Below are positions 17,535 through 25,798 of a stretch of 64,000 nt of DNA, piece by piece (the stretch's first letter is position 1; every line of letters begins with the position of its first letter). The notes beneath the pieces are model-generated. The model did no database searches, was not told the origin of the DNA, and saw only the letters and a list, made by a program, of their open reading frames with translations. The DNA is taken from assembly GCA_963819385.1 (NCBI GenBank), contig CAWFVV010000001.1, positions 248,001 through 312,000 of the forward strand, written 5' to 3'. Origin of the DNA: JAVDCA01 sp963819385. Its GTDB lineage: Bacteria > Pseudomonadota > Alphaproteobacteria > Rhizobiales > Xanthobacteraceae. The position numbers and the translations under genes were made by a program.

Positions 17535-17584
17535 AAACGCTCGTGTCCCGGGCGCGCTGCGGCACGCATGTGCCGCCGCTTGCT

Positions 17585-17620
17585 GTTGCGATCGCAACCC
17601 AGTTCCGTTGCTATCGCAAC
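17585..17620. promoter_or_regulatory. Tandem palindromes, operator-like
   Basis: GTTGCGATCGCAAC (17585-17598) is a perfect 14-bp palindrome. GTTGCTATCGCAAC (17607-17620) repeats it with one mismatch. Start-to-start spacing is 22 bp, two helical turns, as for cooperative dimers of a repressor. It precedes an A+T-richer region with a small ORF that the IS3 element interrupts. The TGC-N4-GCA layout resembles sites described for the PHB regulator PhaR, but that link is only a suggestion. Confidence 0.55.
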
Positions 17621-17682
17621 CTGTCCAAGGGCCCCCAAAAAAAATACAATGGATCTGCAATGGGAAATTGGACGAATTTACA

Positions 17683-17748
17683 ATGCAAGGCATTGAAAGG
17701 ACGACGAAAAAGCCTTCGACCCAAGAACAATGGGTAACAATGTCGAAA
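17683..17748 (+). pseudogene. 5' part of a small ORF split by the IS
   Basis: ATG 17683 opens 22 codons ending exactly at the left boundary of the IS. Joining this to 19049-19090 after removing the IS and one target duplicate gives an uninterrupted 35-codon reading frame (MQGIERTTKK... then ...MRKTIETMKSAG and TGA). The peptide is basic and hydrophilic and I do not recognise it. The start is uncertain because the frame is open further upstream. Whether it was a real gene is unproven. Confidence 0.35.
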
Positions 17749-17814
17749 TGACCTGCCCCCGGATTTTCGGACCAGCGATAAGTTGAGAGACTGGCTCCCG
17801 ATTCGGAGGGAGCG

Positions 17815-18078
17815 ATGCGCAAAGGCCGATTTACAGAAGAGCAGAGGGTGGCGATCATCCGTGAGGCGGATCGCGAGCCGGTGGCGGAGGTGGCCAAGCG
17901 GCACGGGATCAGTGGCCAGGCGATCTACATATGGCGCCAGCGGTTCGGCGGCTTCGAGGGGAACGAAGTGCGGCGGCTGAAGCAGCTTGAGGTCGAGAAT
18001 GAGCGGCTCAAGAAGCTGGTTGCCGAACGCGACCTCGAGATCGAGGTGATGAAGGAAGTAGCGTTAAAAAATTGGTGA
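17815..18078 (+). CDS. IS3 transposase OrfA
   Basis: An 87-residue HTH protein (residues 5-45, KGRFTEEQRVAIIREA...HGISGQAIYIWRQRFGG) followed by a leucine-zipper-like coiled coil (VRRLKQLEVENERLKKLVAERDLEIEVMKEV). It binds the IS ends and regulates transposition. The last codons GCG TTA AAA AAT contain the A6 run at which ribosomes can slip -1 into orfB to make the full OrfAB transposase. Confidence 0.93.
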   Translation: MRKGRFTEEQRVAIIREADREPVAEVAKRHGISGQAIYIWRQRFGGFEGNEVRRLKQLEVENERLKKLVAERDLEIEVMKEVALKNW

Positions 18079-19016
18079 GCGTGCCGGCTCGTCGGCGTCA
18101 AGTTGCGTATGGCCGGGAGCGAGGTCTCTCGGCGCGACGGGCCTGCACGCTGTTTTCGGTGGGGCGCTCGGCGTTGCGCTACCGAAGCCGCAAGGCGGCC
18201 AAGGACGCGGCCGTGATCGCGCGGATGAAGGAGCTGTCGGCGCAATATCCGCGCTGCGGCTACCGCCGCATCCGCATCTATCTCGGCCGCGACGGGCATC
18301 GGATGGGCGTGGGGCGCGCCTACCGGCTGTGGCGAGCGGCCAACCTGCAGCTGCCGCGCCGGAGGCCGAGGAAGCGCGTTGCGCTCCCGCGGCCGCGGCC
18401 GCAAGCACCGTGCGGGGCGAACCAGGTGTGGTCCTACGACTTCGTGTTCGATCATTGCGCGAACGGCCAGCAGCTCAAGTGTCTCACGGTGACGGACGAG
18501 TTCACCAAGGAGGGGCTGGCGATCGAGGTCGATGGCCGCATCCGCTCGCCGCGTGTCATCGATGTGCTGTCGCGCCTCGTGAGTGCACGCGGCGCGCCGG
18601 CATTCCTGCGCAGCGACAACGGCCCAGAGTTCGTATCCAAGGCCCTGTTGTCCTGGATCGCCGCACAACGCATTGGCACGGCATTGATCGAGCCCGGCAA
18701 GCCTTGGCAGAATGGCGTCGTGGAGAGCTTCAACGGCAAATTTCGCGACGAGTGCCTGAACCTCGAATGGTTTCGTTCGCGCGCCGAAGCGAAGGTCATC
18801 ATCGAGGCGTGGCGTCGGCATTACAACGAAGTGCGACCGCATTCGAGCCTCGGCTATCTCACGCCGAACGAGTTCGTGGCTCGACTGAAAAACGCAGCGA
18901 CCTGCCATGCAACGGGCCAGGGCGCTGCGGTAGGTGGGCCTCCGCGCCCTGGCCCGTTGCATCACCCGCTCCGCAAGGGGCACAGGCAGCAGGTCAGGGA
19001 CGCCGTCTCAAGCTAA
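18072..19016 (+). CDS. IS3 transposase OrfB (DDE integrase core)
   Basis: The catalytic half of the transposase, 314 codons from TTG 18072, normally made as a -1 fusion with OrfA. An HTH_21 region (LSAQYPRCGYRRIRIYL) precedes the rve integrase domain. The DDE triad is visible: VWSYDFV, LRSDNGPEF and VESFNGKFRDECL. After the usual family end (HSSLGYLTPNEFVARL) a ~55-residue tail is encoded by a strong hairpin (18907-18962), so the natural product may be longer than relatives. Confidence 0.92.
   Translation: MVSVPARRRQVAYGRERGLSARRACTLFSVGRSALRYRSRKAAKDAAVIARMKELSAQYPRCGYRRIRIYLGRDGHRMGVGRAYRLWRAANLQLPRRRPRKRVALPRPRPQAPCGANQVWSYDFVFDHCANGQQLKCLTVTDEFTKEGLAIEVDGRIRSPRVIDVLSRLVSARGAPAFLRSDNGPEFVSKALLSWIAAQRIGTALIEPGKPWQNGVVESFNGKFRDECLNLEWFRSRAEAKVIIEAWRRHYNEVRPHSSLGYLTPNEFVARLKNAATCHATGQGAAVGGPPRPGPLHHPLRKGHRQQVRDAVSS
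18907..18962. repeat. 19-bp inverted repeat near the right end of the IS
   Basis: 18907-18925 and 18944-18962 are perfectly complementary over 19 bp (ATGCAACGGGCCAGGGCGC), with an 18-nt loop. It lies inside the 3' extension of orfB and could fold as a transcription-attenuating hairpin or shield the transposase from outside readthrough. Confidence 0.75.
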
Positions 19017-19370
19017 CCGTGGTCCGAAGAATCGGGGCAGGCCAGAAAGCAATGCGAAAAACAATAGAAACAATGAAAAGCGCGGGCTGAATACAGCCAC
19101 CGGATGAGGGATGCAAGCAGGGACGGCGCTCGCTCGCGGCAACGAATAAGCCCGGCCGACGAGCAGCGGCGGGCGGTGGCGCGCACAAATTCGAGACTAG
19201 GATTTCAGCCATCTCCGATTTGGCGCGAAAAGGCAAGCAAGAGAAAAAAAGCGCTCCCGTTATGCCCGATTTTGCGTGCTGCAGCGCACCCGGGGCACGA
19301 GGGCGGTTTGTCGCCCTGGCATCAGAGCCTATATTGGTCGGCGGCCATTTGAATGGGCTGAGGACCCCGC
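19017..19370 (+). other. Intergenic, right IS flank
   Basis: Holds the right IS end (to 19044), the target duplicate, the 3' half of the split small ORF (19049-19090, ending at TGA), and about 280 bp upstream of the aldo-keto reductase gene. No other gene is convincing; a short poly-A run (GAGAAAAAAAGCG) near 19236 is the only notable feature. Confidence 0.5.
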
Positions 19371-20192
19371 ATGCAATTCGTCGAAGCCAACGGCGCAAAG
19401 ATACCGGCGATCGGGCTGGGCACCTGGGAGCTGCGCGGGCGCAACTGCGCGCGCGCGGTCGAGCAGGCGCTCCGGCTCGGTTATCGCCACATCGACACCG
19501 CCGAGATGTACGACAACGAGCGCGACGTCGGTGAGGGCCTGCGCGCCTCGCGCGTTGCGCGCGACCAGGTCTTCATCACCACCAAGGTATGGCAGACTCA
19601 TCTCTCGCCGCCCGAGCTCGAGCGCGCGACCAAGGAGAGTTTGGTGCGGCTGCGCCTCTCCGAGGTCGATTTGCTGCTGATCCACTGGCCCAACCCGCAG
19701 ATCCCGCTCGCCGAGACGATGGGCGCGTTGTGCAAGATGAAGAAGGCGGGTTTTGCGCACCACATCGGCGTGTCGAACTTCACGGTGCCGATGCTGCGCG
19801 AGGCCGTCGATCTCGCGACCGAGCCGCTCGTCACCAACCAGATCGAGTGGCACCCCTATCTCGACCAGGACAAGGTGGTCGGCGCCGCGCGCCGGCTCGG
19901 CCTCTCCATCACGGCCTATTCGCCGATCGCGCGCGGCCGCGCGGCCGGCGACAAGCTCCTCAAGACGATCGGGGCGGCGCACAAGAAGACCGCGGGCCAG
20001 GTGTGCCTGCGCTTCCTGGTGCAGGAGGGCGCCGCCGTGATCCCGCGCACCTCCAAGATCGAGCGCCTCTCGGAAAACATGGAAATCTTCGACTTCACCC
20101 TCAGCGACCCCGAGATGGACGAGATCCGCAAGCTCGCCCGTCCAAGCGGCCGCATCGTCAACTGGGGCGGCGCGCCGGACTGGGATGAGTGA
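19371..20192 (+). CDS. Aldo/keto reductase
   Basis: A 273-residue NADPH-dependent TIM-barrel oxidoreductase. The catalytic tetrad is seen: Asp42 and Tyr47 in HIDTAEMYDNE, Lys72 in TTKVW and His105 in LLIHWPNP. The cofactor segment VIPRTSKIERLSENM is near the C-terminus. It is closest in pattern to bacterial 2,5-diketo-gluconate reductase/AKR5-like enzymes acting on small aldehydes. Monocistronic; a REP hairpin begins 6 bp after the stop. Confidence 0.88.
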   Translation: MQFVEANGAKIPAIGLGTWELRGRNCARAVEQALRLGYRHIDTAEMYDNERDVGEGLRASRVARDQVFITTKVWQTHLSPPELERATKESLVRLRLSEVDLLLIHWPNPQIPLAETMGALCKMKKAGFAHHIGVSNFTVPMLREAVDLATEPLVTNQIEWHPYLDQDKVVGAARRLGLSITAYSPIARGRAAGDKLLKTIGAAHKKTAGQVCLRFLVQEGAAVIPRTSKIERLSENMEIFDFTLSDPEMDEIRKLARPSGRIVNWGGAPDWDE

Positions 20193-20197
20193 GTCAC

Positions 20198-20293
20198 GCG
20201 TCATTGCGAGGCACGCGAAGCGTGCCGCAGCAATCCCGACCCGCCGGCTCATGCGTTCGCCGACCGCGATTGCTTCGCTGCGCTCGCAATGAC
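20198..20293. repeat. REP hairpin, family A copy 1
   Basis: Inverted repeat starting GTCATTGCGAGG and ending CTCGCAATGAC, with internal AGCAATC / GATTGCTTC arms. The last bases include an ATG (20289) in frame with queC. Confidence 0.88.
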
Positions 20294-20303
20294 AAATAGG
20301 GGC

Positions 20304-21029
20304 ATGTCCGTTTCCCCCGACACAGCGCTCGTCCTCTTTTCCGGCGGGCAGGACTCGACCGTGTGCCTCGCCTGGGCGCTGCAGCGCTTCGCGCGGGTCG
20401 AGACGGTCGGCTTCGCCTACGGGCAGCGGCACGCGGTCGAGCTCACGGTGCGGCCGCGCCTGCGCGACGCGATCGCGGCGCTCGATCCGGCGTGGGCGGC
20501 GCGGCTCGGCGAGGACCACATGGTCGACGTCGCGGGGCTCGCGGCGATCTCGGAGACGGCGCTCACCCGCGACGTCGCGATCGAGGTCGCGCAAAGCGGG
20601 CTGCCGACGACCTTCGTGCCGGGCCGCAACCTCATCTTCTTCTGCTTTGCGGGTGCGATCGCGTATCGGCGCGGCGCGAAGCACCTCGTCGCCGGCATGT
20701 GCGAGACCGATTACTCGGGCTATCCGGACTGCCGCGACGACACCCTCAAGGCGATGCAGGTCGCGCTCAACCTCGGCATGGACCAGCGCTTCGTCGTCCA
20801 TACGCCGCTGATGTGGATCGACAAGGCGGCGACCTTCGCGCTCGCGCAACAGATCGGCGGCGATGCCTTCGTCGACGTGCTGGTCGAGCACACCCACACC
20901 TGCTATCTCGGCGACCGCACGCACCGCCACCCATGGGGTTACGGCTGCGGCGAGTGCCCGGCGTGTACGTTGCGGGCGCAAGGTTTCGCCAGATGGCAGC
21001 AATCGCGAACGAATGCCCCGGCGCGATGA
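20304..21029 (+). CDS. queC: 7-cyano-7-deazaguanine synthase
   Basis: A 241-residue ATP-dependent enzyme that makes preQ0 from 7-carboxy-7-deazaguanine for queuosine biosynthesis. The PP-loop LFSGGQDSTVCLAWAL is at the N-terminus, and the zinc site is C-x(n)-C-x2-C-x2-C (CYLGD...GYGCGECPACTLR). ATG 20304 puts the PP-loop at the usual distance from the N-terminus; ATG 20289 lies inside the REP element. No other queuosine gene is adjacent. Confidence 0.92.
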   Translation: MSVSPDTALVLFSGGQDSTVCLAWALQRFARVETVGFAYGQRHAVELTVRPRLRDAIAALDPAWAARLGEDHMVDVAGLAAISETALTRDVAIEVAQSGLPTTFVPGRNLIFFCFAGAIAYRRGAKHLVAGMCETDYSGYPDCRDDTLKAMQVALNLGMDQRFVVHTPLMWIDKAATFALAQQIGGDAFVDVLVEHTHTCYLGDRTHRHPWGYGCGECPACTLRAQGFARWQQSRTNAPAR

Positions 21030-21075
21030 CGGCGGCGGTTTACGCGCCCTGATGTTTCACCCAACGAGGATTCCG

Positions 21076-21774
21076 ATGAGCTCGCCCCAATACGACAAGC
21101 TGCGCCACGTCACGACCGCGACCATCACGACCATGCTGCTCAAGAAGGGCATCCGGCGCTGCTGGATGGACGGCCCGATGCCGCTCGCGCACTCGGGCCA
21201 GCGGCTGATCGGCCCGGCCTTCACGCTGCGCTTCGTGCCGGTGCGCGAGGATCTGGCGACGCCGGCAAGCTGGGGCAACCCGATCTCGACCCGCGCCGCC
21301 ATCGAGGCGATGCCGGACGGCTGCATCGCGGTCGCGGACGCCATGGGCGTTGAGACCGCCGGCATCTTCGGCGACATCCTGGTGATGCGGATGGCGAAGC
21401 GCGGCGTCACGGCGCTCGTGACCGACGGTGTCATCCGCGACAAGGCGGGCGTGGTCGCGACCAAGCTGCCGGTGTGGTGCCGCGGCACGGCGGCGCCCGC
21501 GTCGGTCAACGGCCTCACTTTCGTGGGCTGGAACGAGCCGATCGCCTGCGGCGGCTGCGCGATCTTCCCGGGCGACCTGATCGTCGCCGACGATGACGGC
21601 GCGGTCGTGGTCCCGCAGGCGCTGATCGATTTCGTCGTCAACGAGGGCGAGGAGCACGAGCGCTACGAGACCTGGGTGGTGAGCGAGGTCGCGAAGGGCG
21701 TGCCGCTGCCCGGCCTCTATCCGGCGAACGACGAGGCGAAGAAGCGGTACGAGGATTGGAAGAAGGGGAAATGA
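21076..21774 (+). CDS. RraA-like family protein (possible HMG/oxaloacetate aldolase type)
   Basis: A 232-residue protein of the RraA/DlpA fold (4-hydroxy-4-methyl-2-oxoglutarate aldolase-like). The hallmark FGDILVMRMAKRGVTALVTDGVIRD holds the G-D...D-G residues that bind a divalent metal and a dicarboxylate. Members are class II pyruvate aldolases/oxaloacetate decarboxylases or RNase E regulators; exact role not readable. ATG 21076 has GAGGA 6 bp upstream. A REP hairpin follows the stop within 5 bp. Confidence 0.82.
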   Translation: MSSPQYDKLRHVTTATITTMLLKKGIRRCWMDGPMPLAHSGQRLIGPAFTLRFVPVREDLATPASWGNPISTRAAIEAMPDGCIAVADAMGVETAGIFGDILVMRMAKRGVTALVTDGVIRDKAGVVATKLPVWCRGTAAPASVNGLTFVGWNEPIACGGCAIFPGDLIVADDDGAVVVPQALIDFVVNEGEEHERYETWVVSEVAKGVPLPGLYPANDEAKKRYEDWKKGK

Positions 21775-21778
21775 CGAC

Positions 21779-21866
21779 GTCATTGCGAGGCGCGCGTTGC
21801 GCGCCGAAGCAATCTCGCGCCACAAACATTTGCGGATCGAGATTGCTTCGCTTCGCTCGCAATGAC
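21779..21866. repeat. REP hairpin, family A copy 2
   Basis: GTCATTGCGAGGCGCGCG...CGCTCGCAATGAC inverted repeat filling the gap between the RraA-like and ydcF-like genes. Confidence 0.88.
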
Positions 21867-21879
21867 AGGTGAAGGAGCG

Positions 21880-22674
21880 ATGTTCTTCATCCTCTCCAAG
21901 GTCCTCGGCTTCTTCACGCTGCCCTCTGACGATGCGGCAGCGCTCGCGGCGCTCGGCGTCGTGCTGTTGTTCACTCGCTTCAAACGCACCGGCCGCGCGT
22001 TCGCGACCCTCGGCATTGTGCTGCTGCTGGTCGCGGGCCTGACCCCGCTCGGCAATGCGCTGATGCTGCCGCTGGAGGATCGCTTTCCGCCGTGGGATGC
22101 CTCGCGCGGCGCGCCCACCGGCATCATCGTGCTCGGCGGCGCGATCGGGCCGGAGCTTTCCGCGGCACGCGGCACGCCCGACCTCAATGAATTGGCCGAG
22201 CGCATCACGGCGACGGCCGCGCTGGCGCGGCAATATCCCGATGCGCGCATCATCTACAGCGGCGGCGACGCGCGCCTCGTGATCAAGGGCGGCATCGAGG
22301 CGAAATACGCAATCGACCTGCTCGAGAGCCTCGGCATTCCGCACGCGCGCATCATCGCCGAAGGCAAGTCGCGCAACACGGTGGAGAATGCGGTGTTCAG
22401 CAAGGCGCTGGCGCAGCCGAAGCCCGGCGAGCGCTGGCTGCTCGTCACCTCGGCCTATCACATGCCGCGCGCGATCGGGGTTTTTCGCCATGTGGGATTT
22501 GCCGTCGAGGCCTATCCGGTCGACTGGCGCACCCGCGGGCGGATCGACCTCGTGATGCCGATGGAATTGGTGACGGCGGGCCTGCGCCGCACCGACACGG
22601 CCGTGCATGAGTGGGTGGGGCTTTTTGCATATTGGGCCACCGGCCGCAGCACGGCGCTGTTTCCCGCGCCGTGA
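21880..22674 (+). CDS. YdcF/ElyC family membrane protein (DUF218)
   Basis: A 264-residue inner-membrane protein. Two N-terminal helices (residues 1-20 and 30-65) precede a DUF218 domain with GIIVLGGAI, ARIIYSGGDAR, GKSRNTVENA and VTSAYHMPRAIGVFR, the segment set of ElyC/SanA/YdcF proteins linked to envelope carbon-carrier homeostasis. ATG 21880 is chosen because AAGGAG lies 4 bp upstream; the earlier ATG at 21862 belongs to the REP hairpin. Confidence 0.85.
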   Translation: MFFILSKVLGFFTLPSDDAAALAALGVVLLFTRFKRTGRAFATLGIVLLLVAGLTPLGNALMLPLEDRFPPWDASRGAPTGIIVLGGAIGPELSAARGTPDLNELAERITATAALARQYPDARIIYSGGDARLVIKGGIEAKYAIDLLESLGIPHARIIAEGKSRNTVENAVFSKALAQPKPGERWLLVTSAYHMPRAIGVFRHVGFAVEAYPVDWRTRGRIDLVMPMELVTAGLRRTDTAVHEWVGLFAYWATGRSTALFPAP

Positions 22675-22726
22675 CGCTCGGCTAAGCTGTCGGCGATTTT
22701 TCCGACGAGACAGCCGAGGTCTTACG

Positions 22727-23125
22727 ATGCCCGCCCACACGATGAGCCACTTCACCATCCTGACCAGGGACGTCGCCGCGACCGAGGCGTTCTACGCCGA
22801 GATGCTCGGTCTCAAGATCGGCTACCGCCCGCCGATCAGCCGGCCGGGCGTGTGGCTCTATGCGGGCGACCAGCCGATCCTGCACGTGATCGATCCCGTG
22901 AAGATGCCCGGCGAGCCCGCCGGCGTGCTCGACCACATGGCGTTCAACGCGACCGGCATCAAGGACATGGCCGCGAAGCTCAAGGCGCGCGGCATCGACT
23001 ATGCGCTGCAGCAGCAGGGCGAGACCGGCACCTGGCAGATGTTCTTCCTCGACGTGAACGGCGCCAAGGTCGAGCTCAACTTCGAGAAGGACGAGCCGGG
23101 CGCGCCGGAGCTGCGCAACCGCTGA
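22727..23125 (+). CDS. VOC-family dioxygenase/glyoxalase-like protein
   Basis: A 132-residue single-module vicinal-oxygen-chelate protein. HFTILTRDVAATEAFYAEMLGL, LDHMAFNATG and FFLDVNGAKVELNFE give the expected His, His and Glu metal ligands. It lies 28 bp upstream of a class II aldolase gene on the same strand, suggesting a two-gene catabolic unit. The substrate is unknown. Confidence 0.85.
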   Translation: MPAHTMSHFTILTRDVAATEAFYAEMLGLKIGYRPPISRPGVWLYAGDQPILHVIDPVKMPGEPAGVLDHMAFNATGIKDMAAKLKARGIDYALQQQGETGTWQMFFLDVNGAKVELNFEKDEPGAPELRNR

Positions 23126-23153
23126 CCGTTTTTCCGCATCAGGAGGATCGCCC

Positions 23154-23936
23154 ATGAACATCCACACCAAGCCGGTGAAGAAGGCGGCCAAGGTCACCAC
23201 CAAGGCCAAGGGCATGACGGATGCCGAATGGGAGGCGCGCGTCGACCTCGCGGCGGTCTATCGCCTGGTCGCGCACAACGGCTGGGACGACGTGATCTAC
23301 AATCACTGCTCGATGCGCGTGCCGGGCGAGCCGACCAAGTTCCTGATGAAGCGGCACGAGCTCTTGTGGACTGAGGTGACGGCGTCGAACCTCGCCAAGG
23401 TCGACATGAACGACGACCTCGACGAGTTCGCCGGCGTCAACCGGCCGGGATTCACGCTGCACGGCGGCGTGATGCGCGGGCGGCCGGACGTGATTTGCGC
23501 CGTGCACGTGCACACGCCGATCGGCATGGCGATCGCGGGCCGCAAGGGCGGCTTGCGCATGATCTCGCAGGAAGCCGTGCGCTTCTATGGCGGCATCGGC
23601 TATCACCCCTACGAGGGCATTACCGAGGATTTCGGCGAGCGCGAGCGGCTGATCAAGAACCTCGGCGACAACCGCGCCATGATCATGCACAACCACGGCC
23701 TGCTCACGGTCGGTAAAAGCGCGCGCGACGCCTTCGTGCTGATGCGCCACCTGATCGAGGCCGCCGAGATCCAGCTCACGCTCGAGGCGAGCGGCGGCGA
23801 GATCATCGAGATTTCCGACGAGGTCTGCCGCAAGACCGTGAAGCAATATGTCGGCCACGACAGCGGCCGCGGCTCCGCCGACTGGCCCGCCTACCTCCGC
23901 ATGCTCGACAAGATCGACCCGAGCTACCGGAACTGA
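23154..23936 (+). CDS. Class II aldolase/adducin family protein
   Basis: A 260-residue aldolase/adducin-fold protein. The zinc ligands appear as HVHT (near residue 122) and MHNHGLLTVG (near 182). YNHCSMRVPG is the substrate-side loop. Proteins of this kind with a Lys-rich N-terminus (KPVKKAAKVTTKAKG) are common in Rhizobiales beside VOC or decarboxylase genes; several are decarboxylases or aldolases of unknown substrate. A Shine-Dalgarno AGGAGG precedes ATG 23154. Confidence 0.87.
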   Translation: MNIHTKPVKKAAKVTTKAKGMTDAEWEARVDLAAVYRLVAHNGWDDVIYNHCSMRVPGEPTKFLMKRHELLWTEVTASNLAKVDMNDDLDEFAGVNRPGFTLHGGVMRGRPDVICAVHVHTPIGMAIAGRKGGLRMISQEAVRFYGGIGYHPYEGITEDFGERERLIKNLGDNRAMIMHNHGLLTVGKSARDAFVLMRHLIEAAEIQLTLEASGGEIIEISDEVCRKTVKQYVGHDSGRGSADWPAYLRMLDKIDPSYRN

Positions 23937-23944
23937 CGCTCACC

Positions 23945-24038
23945 GTCATTGCGAGCGAAGCGAAGCAATCTCGCTCCGCCAGCTCATGCGCCTGCGGAGC
24001 GAGATTGCTTCGGCGCGCTTCGCGCGCCTCGCAATGAC
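23945..24038. repeat. REP hairpin, family A copy 3
   Basis: GTCATTGCGAGCGAAGCG...CGCGCCTCGCAATGAC inverted repeat between convergent genes. Confidence 0.88.
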
Positions 24039-24062
24039 GACGGCCTACAGCTGGCGGCGCAG

Positions 24063-25490
24063 CTACTTCACCGTCGCCGCGCCCGTGTTCTCCGCCGGCG
24101 GCTGCCGGCTCGCGTCCTTCTTCTTCGGTCCCGTGTAGCTGATGCGCCAGATCGTGCCGCCGGTGTCATCGGCGACGAGCAGAGCGCCGTCCTTGGCGAC
24201 CGCGAGCGCGGCGGGGCGTCCCCACACCTCGGCGCGATGGGTGTTCGCGGTCCAGAAGCCGACCATGAAGTTCTCGTAGTAGCCCTGCGGGCGCCCGTTC
24301 TTGAACGGCACGCGCACGACCTTGTAGCCGGTCGGCTCCGACCGGTTCCACGAGCCCTTGAGTGCGACGAAGGCATCGCCGCGGTATTCCGCCGGGAACT
24401 GGTCGCCGGTGTAGAACACGAGATCGAGCAGCGACGAATGCGCCTCGAACAGGAGGTCGGGCTTGATCGCGGCCTTCACCTTGTCGGGCCGCATCTGCGC
24501 GAAGCCGGGCTGCGGGTTCGAGCCGATATAGGAGTAGGGCCAGCCGTAGAACGCGCCCTTCTCGACGTGCGTCATGTAGTCGGGCACGAGCTTGTCGCCG
24601 AGCCCGTCGCGCTCCTGCACGGTCGCCCACAGCTCGCCGGTGTCGGGGTTGAACGCGAGCGCGGTCGGATTGCGCATGCCGGAAGCGAACGTCATCTGCC
24701 CGCCGCCGGTCGGCTCGAAGCGCTGGATCGTCGCCTTCACGTCCGGCTCGACGCCGATGTTGCCGGACGAGCCGACGCCGACGAAGATCTCGCCGGTCTT
24801 TGGATCGATCGCGATGTGCCGGTTGGCGTGGCCGCGCACGATGCCGAACACGCCCTTGGCGGTCAGCATCTGCTCGCCGACGATGTGGGGTGTGCCCTTG
24901 CGCTCCTCGGCCGGCACGTCGGCGACGTGCAGCTCCGCATTGCGGCCGGGCCGCAGGTTGCCGAGCTGGTGCGGGATGCGCCAGATGCCGTCCTGGTCGG
25001 CGACCAGCACCTCATTGTCGCGCCATGCGAGCCCGTAGGGCCCGTTGAAGCCCTCGGCCTGGCGTTCGATGTAGTCGGCGCGGCCGTCGCCGTCCTGGTC
25101 GCGCAGCAGCGTGATCCAGCCGACCTTCTGCTCGGCGACGAGCACGTCGCCGTTCGGCAGCACCAGCAGGCGGCGCGGATGCGAGAGCCCGGTCGCGAAC
25201 GGCGTGGCCGTGAACCCTTCCGGCACGCGCGGGACCTGACCCGCATAGGGCTCGATCAGCGAGCGGGCCGCCGCGATCGTGCCCTTGTAGGGCGCCGGCA
25301 GATCCTCGGCCTTGACGGTGAAGCGGTGGCCGAGCTGCTGATCGGGCAGGGACGCCGGATCGGTCGACGCTGATGCGGGTTGCTGTGGGGTCGGCGCCGG
25401 CTGTTGTGCGTAAGCGGGTGCGAGCAGGGCGAGCGCGATCGCGGCACAGGCGAGGCGAGTGCGCGCGAGGCGCGGGCATTCATGCGGCAT
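24063..25490 (-). CDS. Sorbosone dehydrogenase-like beta-propeller protein
   Basis: A 475-residue exported soluble beta-propeller of the PQQ-dependent glucose/sorbosone dehydrogenase family. The signal TRLACAAIALALLAPAYAQ is followed by a Gln/Pro linker, then repeated blades such as GLSHPRRLLVLPNGDVLVAE, RNPTALAFNPDTGELWATVQERD and WGRPAALAVAKDGALLVADD. These oxidise aldoses or alcohols in the periplasm. ATG 25490 has GGAGGA 5 bp upstream. A close paralogue lies directly upstream (25799-27016), separated by a REP element. Confidence 0.87.
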   Translation of the reverse strand: MPHECPRLARTRLACAAIALALLAPAYAQQPAPTPQQPASASTDPASLPDQQLGHRFTVKAEDLPAPYKGTIAAARSLIEPYAGQVPRVPEGFTATPFATGLSHPRRLLVLPNGDVLVAEQKVGWITLLRDQDGDGRADYIERQAEGFNGPYGLAWRDNEVLVADQDGIWRIPHQLGNLRPGRNAELHVADVPAEERKGTPHIVGEQMLTAKGVFGIVRGHANRHIAIDPKTGEIFVGVGSSGNIGVEPDVKATIQRFEPTGGGQMTFASGMRNPTALAFNPDTGELWATVQERDGLGDKLVPDYMTHVEKGAFYGWPYSYIGSNPQPGFAQMRPDKVKAAIKPDLLFEAHSSLLDLVFYTGDQFPAEYRGDAFVALKGSWNRSEPTGYKVVRVPFKNGRPQGYYENFMVGFWTANTHRAEVWGRPAALAVAKDGALLVADDTGGTIWRISYTGPKKKDASRQPPAENTGAATVK

Positions 25491-25661
25491 GGCGTCCTCC
25501 GGATGTGTGACAAGGCTTGTGACGAATGGACGAACGGAAGCCACCCGACCGGCGGCGCAACGGCATGCGCCAGCGTCCCGGCGCGGGTGGAGCATGCGCG
25601 GCTCCAACGCCGACGGGAAGGGGGGCATATCCGTATCACTCAAACGTGAGATATCCTCTCT

Positions 25662-25790
25662 GTCATTGCGAGCCCTCGGGTCTCGCTTCCGCGAGCCCAA
25701 GGATAAACTCCGCGAAGCAATCTCGATCCGCAAACTCATGAACTTGCGGATCGAGATTGCTTCGGCGCGCTATGCGCGCCTCGCAATGAC
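25662..25790. repeat. REP hairpin, family A copy 4, with inserted module
   Basis: A family A repeat (GTCATTGCGAG...CTCGCAATGAC) whose left arm is interrupted by a ~44-bp module (25674-25717, CCCTCGGGTCTCGC...CTCCGCGA). The same module, with a compensatory base-pair change in its stem, occurs inside the family B repeat at 57472. Confidence 0.85.
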
Positions 25791-25798
25791 GGGATTTC

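Larger units (their letters stand above)
17749..19044 (+). mobile_element. IS3-family insertion sequence, IS407-like group
   Basis: A complete 1296-bp element. The left end begins TGACCTGCCCCCGGATTTTC and the right end, read inward, begins TGGCCTGCCCCGATTCTTCG; both continue to GGACCA, giving ~25-bp imperfect inverted repeats. The direct repeat GAAA flanks it (17745-17748 and 19045-19048), a 4-bp duplication as in the IS407 group. It carries orfA and orfB in -1 relation with an A6 slippery run at 18066-18071. Both frames are intact, so it looks recently active. Confidence 0.92.
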
